A stretch of DNA of 64,000 nt, from assembly GCA_052246725.1 (NCBI GenBank), contig JBQQCL010000003.1; one strand, 5' to 3'. This stretch comes from Pseudalkalibacillus sp052246725. Its GTDB lineage: Bacteria; Bacillota; Bacilli; Bacillales; Fictibacillaceae. The notes under the pieces are model-generated. The model had not been told where the DNA came from and searched no databases. It saw only the letters and a list, made by a program, of their open reading frames with translations. Made by a program: the position numbers and the translations under genes. Each line of letters opens with the position of its first letter. Positions within the stretch are counted from its first letter, which is position 1. This document shows positions 24,703 to 33,063 of the stretch, piece by piece.

Positions 24703-25149
24703 CTATAATTCAAGTACCTGTGGAGACTTCTCCTTTGTATTCATCAAACGGAACAAGCTCGGTTTTATTTCAAGAACAACGTAATTCGGATCATCCGGAC
24801 CTTCGAAATACTTGTCCATATGTTTCGTCCATAGCTTTTCCTTCAATTCCCCATCACTCTTGATAGCTGCCGTTCCTTCCACTTCGACATATGCATCACC
24901 AAGTCCGTCCCCATTGTATCCGAGGAGAATATGGACATTCGGATTCTCATCAATTTCTTCAGCCTTATGAGTATCTTTGTCTGTTGGTGTATACATCGTC
25001 AAACCATCATGGTGAAAAGTCATATAGCGTGAATGCGGTTTGTTATTCTTAACCGTAGCAAGCGTCCCGAATTTGCTATGCTCAAGTATATTCAGCACTT
25101 TCTCTTTAAGATCTTTTTCGTCCAAAGCATCCCACTCCTTTATATCCAA
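24703..25149 (-). CDS. Pyridoxamine 5'-phosphate oxidase-fold protein (general stress protein 26 type)
   Basis: 148 aa split-barrel flavoprotein fold. FGTLATVKNNKPHSRYMTF is the FMN-binding N-terminal strand pair, NPNVHILLGYN and YVEVEGTA follow as in B. subtilis YdaG (GSP26). The family binds FMN or related cofactors; in Bacillus it belongs to the general stress response. No SigB promoter was clear upstream. Single gene with its own terminator. Confidence 0.88.
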   Translation of the reverse strand: MDIKEWDALDEKDLKEKVLNILEHSKFGTLATVKNNKPHSRYMTFHHDGLTMYTPTDKDTHKAEEIDENPNVHILLGYNGDGLGDAYVEVEGTAAIKSDGELKEKLWTKHMDKYFEGPDDPNYVVLEIKPSLFRLMNTKEKSPQVLEL

Positions 25150-25635
25150 CTTTTACTAATATTCCATTATAAGAGCGATATTAAACAAGCCTTCGAAGTG
25201 TTTTAGCCATTTGGAAAGGATTTTTGGTTCAAAAATCCTTCCGATTGAGTGGTTGTTTTAGACGGCAGCAGTAATCCTAGATAAAACGATATAATTCCAG
25301 AAAAAGGATACTCAATCCCGGAAATCAGTAAAAAAGACCCGCCCCCACTACAAACAAAAACCCAGTAGGATTATTCTACTGATTAGTGCGTCAACTTGTA
25401 GATTTCATCTAAAACGGGCATTTCTCCTTTCTCCTCTTCGGTCACTTTATGCCATTGAATACCGGATCTTCATTTTTCAAATGAGGAAACTCTAGTATTA
25501 CTTACTTATGCGGAGTATTACTTACTATATTGCTGATGATATTTGCTTAGGTATAAATATGAGTATGTACACTTGTTCATACAGTGCAATGGGATTTTAA
25601 TACCAATACATCAATGTGTTTTAATATAAAGGTGT
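25150..25635. other. Divergent spacer with phased array 3 and a dyad before the BCCT gene
   Basis: Besides the array at 25272-25322, a repeated AGTATTACTTACT (near 25493 and 25517) and a dyad GTATG-N10-CATAC at 25564-25583 lie upstream of the BCCT gene and could be regulator sites, for example for a GbsR-like osmolyte regulator. This last point is a guess. No gene seen. Confidence 0.5.
25272..25322. repeat. Phased spacer array 3 (TAATYCYAGA, 20-bp period)
   Basis: TAATCCTAGA at 25272, TAATTCCAGA at 25292 and TCAATCCCGGA at 25312: three degenerate words exactly 20 bases apart with unrelated spacer bases. A 20-base period cannot be a codon repeat. Confidence 0.7.
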
Positions 25636-27204
25636 GTGTATTCAGCGGTGTCAATAATACAACTAAGATATAAGGAAGTGTATATTATCAAAGATGATAA
25701 GATAGTTTTTAAGGTTTCTGTTGGAATTGCTGCTATATTCGTATTGATAGGTGTATTAATACCTACACAGCTAGGTGAAGCTATGAATGTAGCACAAGGA
25801 TTTGTACTTAAATCATTCGGATGGTTTTATCAGCTCGTGGCAACATTCTTTTTGATTTTTGCAGGGTTTATGATTTTTAGTAAATATGGAAAAATAAAGC
25901 TAGGTGCACCTGATTCTAAGCCGGAATTCAATCGCCCTACTTGGTTTGCAATGCTTTTCTCCGCCGGAATGGGGATCGGTCTTTTGTTTTATGGAGTATC
26001 TGAGCCAATTTCCCACTTTTCCGCTCCTCCGATGGGTGAAGGAGGCACGGCTGAATCTGCCGTTAGAGGAATGCGATATACATGGCTGCACTGGGGACTT
26101 CATGCTTGGGCGATTTATGCAATCGTTGCATTAGCTCTTGCATACCAGAAATTCAGAAAAGGTTCACCTGGATTAATGAGTGCAACACTTCGCCCTGTAC
26201 TTGGTGATAAGGTTAAAGGTCCAATCGGCCACACCATCGATATCGTTGCTGTATTTGCAACCTTATTTGGAGTTGCTGCCTCATTAGGTTTAGGGTCACA
26301 GCAAATTAATGCCGGTTTGGAATATTTAATTGGCATCCCAAATAACTTTACAGTACAAATGATCATCATGGGAATAATCACCACACTTTTTATCATATCA
26401 GCAAACACGGGGATTTCTCGAGGTATAAAGTATCTAAGTAATATAAATATGTCTCTAGCAGTACTATTGTTTATCACGATGCTCATTTTGGGACCAACAT
26501 TGTTCTTACTGAATTTGTTTACGACAAGCTTAGGCAGCTATGCACAAAACCTTATGCAAATGGGATTAAGATTGACTCCCTTTGATTCGCAAGAAGCTGC
26601 ATGGACTCAAGGATGGACAGTTTTTTACTGGGCATGGTGGGTTTCCTGGACTCCATTCGTAGGTATGTTTATTGCCAGAGTATCCAAAGGCCGCACAATC
26701 AGAGAGTTCACCATAGCTGTACTGCTTGTTCCTTCTCTAGTATGTGCATTGTGGTTTACTGTCTTTGGCGGAACAGGTATCTTTTTAGAATTGACTAAAG
26801 GTTTGGATGTTTCAGGACAAGGACTTGAAACAGCATTATTCTTCGTTTATCAACACTTGCCATTCGGCGCTCTGCTTTCGGTACTTACACTAGCATTGGT
26901 AACGACATTCTTTGTTACATCTGCTGACTCTGCTACATTTGTTCTTGGCATGATGACGACAGGCGGAAAGTTGAATCCTGCTAACAAAGTAAAAGTAACT
27001 TGGGGAATCATCTTAGTTGCTTCTACAAGTGTTCTAATGTTATCGGGAGGTTTATCAGGACTTCAAACAGCAATTATTGTTAGCGCCTTACCGCTTACAT
27101 TTATCGTTCTAGTCATGACGTACGGTCTGGTAAAAGTGCTGAATCAAGATTTGAGAGACCAAGCTCGTTCAAAAGCTGAGTTTTTAAAAAATAAAGTAAG
27201 CTAG
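25636..27204 (+). CDS. BCCT-family betaine/choline/carnitine transporter
   Basis: 522 aa as drawn, with 12 hydrophobic helices. The BCCT signature around GWTVFYWAWWVSWTPFVGMF is clear, as are GMGIGLLFYGVSEPISHF and a GLGSQQINAGL sodium-site region. It should import glycine betaine or a related compatible solute by Na+ symport, like OpuD. The start is uncertain: GTG 25636 has AAAGGTG nearby, while AAGGAAG at 25673-25679 would suit a start around 25685 with a rare codon; the first 15 residues are not conserved-looking. The gene ends two bases before dispersed repeat copy D. Confidence 0.9.
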   Translation: MYSAVSIIQLRYKEVYIIKDDKIVFKVSVGIAAIFVLIGVLIPTQLGEAMNVAQGFVLKSFGWFYQLVATFFLIFAGFMIFSKYGKIKLGAPDSKPEFNRPTWFAMLFSAGMGIGLLFYGVSEPISHFSAPPMGEGGTAESAVRGMRYTWLHWGLHAWAIYAIVALALAYQKFRKGSPGLMSATLRPVLGDKVKGPIGHTIDIVAVFATLFGVAASLGLGSQQINAGLEYLIGIPNNFTVQMIIMGIITTLFIISANTGISRGIKYLSNINMSLAVLLFITMLILGPTLFLLNLFTTSLGSYAQNLMQMGLRLTPFDSQEAAWTQGWTVFYWAWWVSWTPFVGMFIARVSKGRTIREFTIAVLLVPSLVCALWFTVFGGTGIFLELTKGLDVSGQGLETALFFVYQHLPFGALLSVLTLALVTTFFVTSADSATFVLGMMTTGGKLNPANKVKVTWGIILVASTSVLMLSGGLSGLQTAIIVSALPLTFIVLVMTYGLVKVLNQDLRDQARSKAEFLKNKVS

Positions 27205-27205
27205 T

Positions 27206-27290
27206 GTAAAGAAAACTTGGCAAAGCCAAGCCTTAGCGCAGGCTGAGGCTTAGTTGCCCTTATAATGAAGAAAGTATTAAAACTTATAAA
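27206..27290 (+). repeat. 90-bp dispersed repeat, copy D
   Basis: Starts GTAAAGAAAACTTGGC directly after the BCCT stop codon. The right end is degraded and runs into the BCCT terminator. Confidence 0.85.
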
Positions 27291-27338
27291 TCTTCTAGAC
27301 TTTTCTATATTGTACTGAAAAGTCTAGAAGATTTTTTT
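27288..27338 (+). terminator. Terminator of the BCCT gene
   Basis: A perfect 18-base stem, AAATCTTCTAGACTTTTC with its complement, around an 11-base loop, followed by TTTTTAT. Confidence 0.92.
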
Positions 27339-27437
27339 ATATAAGAATTCCTGGCTTCTTTTTATCAAATCTGAGAGTTCTGATGTCTGAAGTGTAGGAA
27401 TACGCACTATTTTAAAACCTTCCACATTTCCCCCCCG

Positions 27438-27836
27438 CTAAGGTCGATAGCCATATGCGAAGTTGAACATGAACAACAAGAACAAATACAAATGGACGAC
27501 CGCGATGAAAGCTAGAATGACAAGGAACTTCGTCAAAATTTTTTCAACCAGGAAAAACCATTTATAAAATATGTACAAGATAAGCGGGATCAGTGGAACG
27601 AAGTAGAATAATGAAAGATCATTCGTCCATGTTGTATTTTTATCCCAAAATTCTTTTGGTACAGGTGTTGTATGGTATTTTTCATAGATTGATTCATGCC
27701 CGTAAATGAAAACCGTAGTGACGATTCCATAATAGGCAACGATGATAATCTTCATCACTCTATTCAAGGTACGGATGAAGAGGACCGGAATTAAGATGAT
27801 TGCCAGCGTGATGGCAAGGCCTGTATACTCTAACAA
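27438..27836 (-). CDS. Small integral membrane protein of unknown function
   Basis: 132 aa with four probable helices (4-24, 28-46, 75-92, 98-122) and a polar loop HESIYEKYHTTPVPKEFWDKN between the second and third. I recognise no family. It is divergent from ywaF. The gene starts about 100 bases from ywaF, so the two may share a promoter region. Confidence 0.65.
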   Translation of the reverse strand: MLEYTGLAITLAIILIPVLFIRTLNRVMKIIIVAYYGIVTTVFIYGHESIYEKYHTTPVPKEFWDKNTTWTNDLSLFYFVPLIPLILYIFYKWFFLVEKILTKFLVILAFIAVVHLYLFLLFMFNFAYGYRP

Positions 27837-27940
27837 AATCGATAACCCCTCTCAAAAGATCGTTTACACAACTACTAATATATGGAAACATTATAACAAA
27901 CGCAAATCTACGATACTACTAATAAAGCGAGGTGACAGCC

Positions 27941-28645
27941 ATGTTCGCTCCTGATCAGTTGCAAGACTTCCAACTGTTTTCAACTGCACATCTTGTTTTC
28001 ATCGGTGTGATGATTTTTATAATTCTACTTATCTTTATGTTCCGGAAAGAGCTTCGTGGGAACAAGTCTACGAAACAGGCAATTCGGTGGGGATTTCTAT
28101 CGATATTGATTCTTTCCGAGGGCAGTTATCAATTCTGGAGTCTGGCACACGGCATATGGGATCCAAGGTGGCATCTCCCGCTTCAGCTATGTTCAATCAG
28201 TTCATTCGCCATCATCTACTTATTGTTGAAACCGAGTGAAGCACGCTTTCAGATTGTTTATTTCATTGCCTTGATTCCACCCTTTTTAGCGGTTTTGACA
28301 CCAGATTTACTCTACGGAAATCCGCATTATCGGTTTTTCCAGTTTTTCATTCATCACATCACACTGCTTGCAGTCGTTTTCTTTTACGTGATCGTCGAGA
28401 AATACCGGCCAAAGCTCTTCTCAATTTTAAAAGCGGCGTTGTTCATCAATCTGCTTGCACTGCCAATATCTTATCTGAACAAAATAATCGGAGCGAACTA
28501 CATGTTCCTGGAAGGTCCACCAGCAACTAATACACCGCTGAGCTGGTTTGGGGAAGGTCTCTGGTACATCATCAACCTTGAAATCGCAATGATCGTCGCC
28601 TTCACGTTGACCTATCTTCCATTTGTTTTAGCAAAAAGGCAGTGA
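27941..28645 (+). CDS. ywaF: YwaF-like membrane protein (TIGR02206 family)
   Basis: 234 aa from ATG 27941, which has GAGGTG six bases upstream; the GTG nine bases earlier is part of that site. Six or seven helices; HGIWDPRWHLPLQLCSISSF and GNPHYRFFQFFIHHI are typical of B. subtilis YwaF. Function unknown; an acyltransferase-like membrane role has been suggested for related families but nothing in the sequence proves it. Confidence 0.85.
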   Translation: MFAPDQLQDFQLFSTAHLVFIGVMIFIILLIFMFRKELRGNKSTKQAIRWGFLSILILSEGSYQFWSLAHGIWDPRWHLPLQLCSISSFAIIYLLLKPSEARFQIVYFIALIPPFLAVLTPDLLYGNPHYRFFQFFIHHITLLAVVFFYVIVEKYRPKLFSILKAALFINLLALPISYLNKIIGANYMFLEGPPATNTPLSWFGEGLWYIINLEIAMIVAFTLTYLPFVLAKRQ

Positions 28646-28712
28646 GAAAGCCTCGTTTAAGGTTTGAATTTTTGTTTGCTCTCGTCAAAGTCCGCCGAAT
28701 ATTGTTCTTTAA

Positions 28713-29051
28713 AAAAGGCTGTTTTCGCAAACTTTGTTGCTCTTGCACTTAAAGAAAGTATAAAATGCTTTCTTCAGTATAAGGGCAACTAAGGCTCGAC
28801 CTACAAAAGGCTTGGTCTCGCCAAGTTTTCTTTAAAAGTCGTTGATTTCCGCTCCATGATGCTCGCTTTCCGCGGGGCGTGAGGTGAGCCCACTCGTCGC
28901 CTTGCGACCTCAGGAGTCTCCTTTTCAAGGAAGCATTTGTGCTCCTGCGTCTACAAGAAAGTCCTGTCGAAGCGAGCTTCCTCGTCGCATGCCTTGCGAG
29001 GAGATTATTCATGTAGTAGGCACGCTGATCCCGCTGGAGTCTCGCACCTTG
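28713..29051 (-). repeat. Long intergenic repeat (about 250 bp), copy 1, interrupted by dispersed repeat E
   Basis: Reverse-complement match to 62818-63122: shared blocks include CGGGATCAGCGTGCCTACTA, CTCGCAAGGCATGCGACGAG, ACAGGACTTTCTTGTAGACG and GGAGCGGAAATCAACGAC. At that last block the copy is interrupted by dispersed repeat E, after which CAAGAGCAACAAAGTTTGCG resumes. Frames across it encode the same nonsense-like peptide in both copies and are not genes. Confidence 0.9.
28748..28837 (-). repeat. 90-bp dispersed repeat, copy E, inserted in the long repeat
   Basis: Only copy in minus orientation. TTTTAAAGAAAACTTGGC to TTTCTTTAAG. Flanks AATCAACGAC and CAAGAGCAAC are contiguous (four bases apart) in the other long-repeat copy near 63090, so this is a filled site next to a known empty site. 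Confidence 0.92.
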
Positions 29052-29226
29052 CTCTCCAATCAACTTGCACAAGGTGAGTTTTTTAAAATGACTCAAAAGC
29101 AACAACCTTTTAGAAAAGAGCTTTAAAAAAATATATTATTCAAGACTTTCCGATTGTCTTTCTCTCGAATTGGTACTAAACTGTTCTTACTAAAAATAAT
29201 CACAACCTTGAATCGAGGTCCTGGAT

Positions 29227-30168
29227 ATGAACGACAATCAAAAGAGAGAGCAAGTTGCCGGTGTTGCTGCCGGTGCCGGAGCGTACATATTATGGGGGTT
29301 TTTGCCGCTGTATTGGAAGCTCATCAACCATGTCCCATCAGAAGAGATTTTAGCTCATCGGATGATCTGGTCATTCGTCTTTATGCTGATCGTCCTGGGC
29401 ATTTTAAGGAGACTGAAAAAGTTCACGAATGAATGGAAGGAACTCTTCGCAAATCGCAAAAAGTTATTAGGATTGATCTTCGCGGCTGTCTTCATCACGC
29501 TAAACTGGTACACATATATATGGGCAGTGAACAACAATCATGTCGTGGAAGCGAGTCTCGGCTATTACATCAACCCACTCGTAAGCGTACTATTGGGCGT
29601 GCTTGTTTTAAAAGAACGGCTTTCCTTCTGGCAGATCATTTCGTTCATGTTAGCAGCAGTCGGTGTATTAATTCTTACGATTCATTTTGGAAGCGTTCCA
29701 TGGGTTGCGATTTCGCTCGCGTTAAGTTTCGGGTTGTACGGATTGTTGAAAAAGCTTATCGCTCTCGGTGCTTTGACTGGGTTGACGATCGAAACGTTGT
29801 TCATCACACCCGTCGCTCTTCTGTATGTAAGTATGCTGGAGGTTAATGGAACAAGTGCTTTTCAATTCGCTGACCTAACGACGACACTTCTTTTGGTAGG
29901 AGCAGGGATTGCGACGGCTGTTCCGTTGCTGCTTTTCGCTACGGGCGCAAATCGGATCTCGTTATCTATGATCGGTTTTCTGCAATATATCGCACCAACA
30001 ATTATGCTGTTTCTAGGGATTTTCCTATACAATGAGGTATTTTCTCAAGTCCATCTGATCGCTTTCGGGTTCATTTGGATTGCCCTCAGTATTTTCACCC
30101 TCTCGAACACAAGGCTGCTCGCCCGGTTCGAGCAACGACTAACAAAAGCAAAATCGTATCACGGATAA
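29227..30168 (+). CDS. rarD: RarD-type EamA (drug/metabolite) transporter
   Basis: 313 aa with ten helices arranged as two EamA repeats. AGAGAYILWGFLPLYWKLINHVP, HRMIWSF, LNWYTYIWAVN and GYYINPLVSVLLG are characteristic of RarD. RarD was named for chloramphenicol sensitivity; the natural substrate is unknown. Single gene; its 3' region contains phased array 4 before the terminator. Confidence 0.93.
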   Translation: MNDNQKREQVAGVAAGAGAYILWGFLPLYWKLINHVPSEEILAHRMIWSFVFMLIVLGILRRLKKFTNEWKELFANRKKLLGLIFAAVFITLNWYTYIWAVNNNHVVEASLGYYINPLVSVLLGVLVLKERLSFWQIISFMLAAVGVLILTIHFGSVPWVAISLALSFGLYGLLKKLIALGALTGLTIETLFITPVALLYVSMLEVNGTSAFQFADLTTTLLLVGAGIATAVPLLLFATGANRISLSMIGFLQYIAPTIMLFLGIFLYNEVFSQVHLIAFGFIWIALSIFTLSNTRLLARFEQRLTKAKSYHG

Positions 30169-30208
30169 AGTTAAGAAACTTAGCAATACCAAGCAGGATT
30201 TTTAGTAT

Positions 30209-30392
30209 TAACGGACAGGAGAGCCGTTATCTGTGACAAAAACGCTGATTTCGAGATGCTAACGGACACCAGAGACGCTATTCGTTAAAAAGTAGATTGT
30301 TTTTGATGATTTTGGAGCAAATAAGGTCTCCTATGTCCGTTAAGTTCGTAAACTCCATTATTTTGGTCAAATAAGGTCCTCTGTGTCCGTTA
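30209..30392. repeat. Phased spacer array 4 (TAACGGACA and its inverse, about 51-bp period)
   Basis: TAACGGACA starts at 30209 and 30260 (51 apart); the inverse TGTCCGTTA starts at 30334 and 30384 (50 apart), each preceded by ATAAGGTC. The array lies between the rarD stop codon and its terminator, so it is transcribed and could fold TAACGGACA onto TGTCCGTTA. Confidence 0.85.
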
Positions 30393-30451
30393 CGTTTTAC
30401 GAATTAGTCATTCTTCCTAAAAAGGGGCTTTTGTGGAATAACTAACAAAAA

Positions 30452-30491
30452 AAGAAGGCTTAGGGGAGATTATCCTCTAAGCCTTTTTTGA
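30452..30491 (+). terminator. Terminator of rarD
   Basis: AAGGCTTAGGGGA/TCCTCTAAGCCTT hairpin followed by TTTTGATG. Confidence 0.9.
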
Positions 30492-30612
30492 TGCGAATTA
30501 GACAGTGAATCTTTTCATGGTTATTATGTGATTTTTCATGTGAATTGGACCATGTTTTTTATTGTGCACCTCACTCGTAAACCCGTTACTTTTTGACGGG
30601 CCGGCTTTATAT

Positions 30613-31332
30613 TTAGCTTTTATGGTAAAGGAAAACATTCATCTTTTCGTTTTGGTCTACTGTTGCTAATAATATCTCTTCTAGTTTTATGTTGTTGTAT
30701 GTACTGGAAAGTTTGTGTAGAAGCCATTCCTCATCTTTTCCCAGCTGCCTTAGTTCCTCGTAATCAATTTCCCTTTCTCGGATCACCGTTTTTGGAATAT
30801 GAAAAGGCTTGATTGGCGTACCAAAAGTAGAAGGCGTGATCGGTTGATATTGGTTCCTTAAAAACGTGGAAACCTTTCCGCCTGGTTCCCATAGTGCAAG
30901 GGCAACTTTCCCTATATCTTCAGCCTTTTCCTTTCGTAACTCTGATAAAAGGACATCAATGGAGATTCGTGCTTTATTCATATTTTTATAGTGAATTTTC
31001 CCATTTTCGATAAGTGGAAGTGGTTTGGGTACGAACAATCGCCTTATCTTTCTTGAACGCAGACTTAAAAACACACCTGCTAAATATAGAATGACTAATA
31101 CACCCATCGTAATCATCGAGCCTTTTAACCCTAGCCCTTCATCGGATAATGGATGGGCAATGATATTTCCAATCACCAAAACAATGACAAAATCAAGAAG
31201 GGTAGCCTGGGAAATGGAGCGGTCCCCCATCAATTTAGCTATAATGACAAAAAAGAAGAAGCCAACAACCCCTCTTAATATCCATTGCACCACTGTAAGC
31301 GTTTCTTGACCGCTGAAAAAATCCATCAACAC
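30613..31332 (-). CDS. DUF421 family membrane protein (YetF type)
   Basis: 239 aa. Three N-terminal helices (about 17-36, 42-60, 71-90), then a soluble DUF421 domain with the usual PKPLPLIENGKIHYKNM and ISIDVLLSELRKEKAEDIGKV. Such proteins in Bacillus (YetF, YrbG, YdfR) affect spores or the membrane but have no clear biochemical role. The gene faces rarD across array 4. Confidence 0.9.
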   Translation of the reverse strand: MLMDFFSGQETLTVVQWILRGVVGFFFFVIIAKLMGDRSISQATLLDFVIVLVIGNIIAHPLSDEGLGLKGSMITMGVLVILYLAGVFLSLRSRKIRRLFVPKPLPLIENGKIHYKNMNKARISIDVLLSELRKEKAEDIGKVALALWEPGGKVSTFLRNQYQPITPSTFGTPIKPFHIPKTVIREREIDYEELRQLGKDEEWLLHKLSSTYNNIKLEEILLATVDQNEKMNVFLYHKS

Positions 31333-31386
31333 CCCACCTGAAACCTGACATCACTTATCTAGCCTCTCCATAAATGGGGATTTCAT

Positions 31387-31475
31387 GTAAAGGAAACTTG
31401 GCAAAGTCAAGCCTTTGGCGCAGGCTGAGCTTTAGCTGCACTTATATTGAAGAACGTATTTTATACTTTCTTTAA
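31387..31475 (+). repeat. 90-bp dispersed repeat, copy F
   Basis: GTAAAGGAAACTTGGC to ACTTTCTTTAAA. The right end lies three bases from the A/T tract of the thi operon terminator. Confidence 0.9.
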
Positions 31476-31477
31476 AT

Positions 31478-31512
31478 GTAAAAAACCAGCCTCCTTTATG
31501 AGTGGCTGGTTC
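31478..31512 (-). terminator. Terminator of the thi operon
   Basis: Minus-strand hairpin AACCAGCC/GGCTGGTT followed by TTTTTAC. It is about 95 bases past the thiE stop; array 5 occupies the gap. Confidence 0.88.
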
Positions 31513-31546
31513 CGTTCAGCTTATTGGTACTTTTCAGGAATGAAAA

Positions 31547-31617
31547 TATCTACAAAAATCCGATTTTATCTACAAAAATAAGAAAATATCTACAAAAACA
31601 AGGATTTATCTACAAAA
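31547..31617. repeat. Phased spacer array 5 (TATCTACAAAAA, 20-bp period) starting at the thiE stop codon
   Basis: TATCTACAAAA starts at 31547, 31567, 31587 and 31607, exactly 20 apart; the eight bases between words vary. On the transcribed minus strand the word reads TTTTTGTAGATA and the first copy contains the final TTG and TAG stop of thiE. The array fills the 3' UTR up to the terminator. Confidence 0.92.
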
Positions 31618-32242
31618 CCGTTCCGATAAACTCTCTGGCGGCGCGCTTTGGATCCTCTGCCTGGCTGATCGCCGAAATGACAGATACACCATCCGCACCT
31701 GCGGACATTACTTCACCTGCATTCGACGCCTGGATGCCCCCGATCCCGACAATCGGCAGGGTGATTCCGGCTTCCCGTATCCTTTCGATCATTTCAGGAC
31801 CTCGAACCTCACGGGCATCTGCTTTCGTTTTAGTCGCAAACATTGGCCCTACGCCGATATAGTCTGCTCCTTTGACCACAGCATCCCTCGCTTCCTCTAC
31901 GTCATGCGCGGAAACACCGAGAATTTTCGAGCCGATTTTTTTACGGACAACCTCGATCGTTTCATCCTCTTGTCCGACATGCACGCCGTCGGCACCGATT
32001 TCGAGCGCTAACGCGACATCATCATTGACGATGAAAGGGACACCTGCTTTCCTGCAAATTTCGTGCAATTCCATGGCAAATTCACGTTTTGCATCACCTG
32101 TAAGAGCGCCTTCCCCTTTTTCACGAAACTGGAAAAGGGTAACGCCTCCGTCAATCGCTCCACGTAAAACATCGCGCGGATCTCGATTGCAGTTCGGACT
32201 TCCCATTATAAAATAAAGCTTCAGCAACTCTCTCAAATTCAT
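31610..32242 (-). CDS. thiE: Thiamine-phosphate synthase
   Basis: 210 aa TIM barrel joining HMP-PP and thiazole phosphate to thiamine phosphate. QFREKGEGALTG, FIVNDDVALALEIGADGVHVGQED and GVGPMFATKTK, then GIGGIQASNAGEVMSAGADGVSVISAI, contain the substrate and pyrophosphate-binding residues. Last gene of the TPP-riboswitch operon; start overlaps the thiD stop by four bases. Its stop codon is inside array 5. Confidence 0.96.
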   Translation of the reverse strand: MNLRELLKLYFIMGSPNCNRDPRDVLRGAIDGGVTLFQFREKGEGALTGDAKREFAMELHEICRKAGVPFIVNDDVALALEIGADGVHVGQEDETIEVVRKKIGSKILGVSAHDVEEARDAVVKGADYIGVGPMFATKTKADAREVRGPEMIERIREAGITLPIVGIGGIQASNAGEVMSAGADGVSVISAISQAEDPKRAAREFIGTVL

Positions 32243-33063
32243 TTCACTTCAACTCCAAATTGCTTGTACGCCCAATGATTCGTCGGACCTTTACCAGAAC
32301 CGATTTTCAGCTCATTATAGATCGCTGCAGTAATGAAAAGCTTAGCTGTATGAATGGCGTCTTTGACAGAATGCCCTTTAGCCAGTTCTGCTGTAACCGC
32401 TGCGGCGAAGGTACATCCTGTTCCGTGCGTGTGGTCTGTGTCGATCCTCGGACTCTTGAACTCATGGAATTCCTGGCCATCGTATAAAAGATCGACCGCA
32501 TAGCTTTCATCCTCTGAATGGCCGCCTTTGATGACCACATTCATCGCGCCCATCTGATAAAGTTCTTTTGCGGCAGCTTTCCGGTCTTCTTCGGTACGAA
32601 TGTCGAGGCTAGTCAAAACTTCCGCCTCTGGGATATTCGGCGTAACCACATATGCACGCGAAATCAGATGTTCCTTCATCGCTTCTACAGCTTCTTCCTG
32701 TAAGAGCCGTGAGCCTCCTTTGGCGACCATGACCGGATCAACGACAAGCTGAATCCAGGAATTAGCCTCCACTAGCTCACCCACTTTTTTTATGATTTCC
32801 GCACTAAAAAGCATCCCTGTTTTCAACGCATGAGGTGAGAGGTCATCCGCTATCGAATTGATCTGTTTTTCGACGGATTCAACTGGTATCGGGTAAACGC
32901 CCTGGACACCTAATGTGTTTTGAGCAGTAACGGCAGTAATGACGGACATCCCATAGACACCAAGCTCCTGGAATGTCTTCAAATCCGCCTGGATCCCGGC
33001 CCCGCCGCCACTGTCAGAGCCGGCAATCGTTAATGTTTTATAAACCATTTTTTTCACCCCCAT
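32239..33063 (-). CDS. thiD: Hydroxymethylpyrimidine/phosphomethylpyrimidine kinase
   Basis: 274 aa ribokinase-fold kinase: AGSDSGGGAGIQADLKTF at the N-terminus, VDPVMVAKGG, and the C-terminal anion hole DTDHTHGTGCTFAAA. It makes HMP-PP for ThiE from HMP taken up by the YkoEDC transporter or produced by TenA. A TTG/ATG choice at the N-terminus is minor (VYKTLTIAGSD is the conserved beginning). Starts right at the thiF stop. Confidence 0.95.
   Translation of the reverse strand: MGVKKMVYKTLTIAGSDSGGGAGIQADLKTFQELGVYGMSVITAVTAQNTLGVQGVYPIPVESVEKQINSIADDLSPHALKTGMLFSAEIIKKVGELVEANSWIQLVVDPVMVAKGGSRLLQEEAVEAMKEHLISRAYVVTPNIPEAEVLTSLDIRTEEDRKAAAKELYQMGAMNVVIKGGHSEDESYAVDLLYDGQEFHEFKSPRIDTDHTHGTGCTFAAAVTAELAKGHSVKDAIHTAKLFITAAIYNELKIGSGKGPTNHWAYKQFGVEVK

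Noticed and set aside
28884..29126. Peptide frame shared by both long-repeat copies (also 62814-63086)
   Set aside because: It tracks a non-coding intergenic repeat, differs at both ends between copies and has no start signals.
31520..31620. Possible CRISPR array at the 20-bp repeats (and at 40744)
   Set aside because: Units of 20-21 bases with about 8-11 variable bases are far too short for CRISPR repeats and spacers, and no cas gene is in the window.
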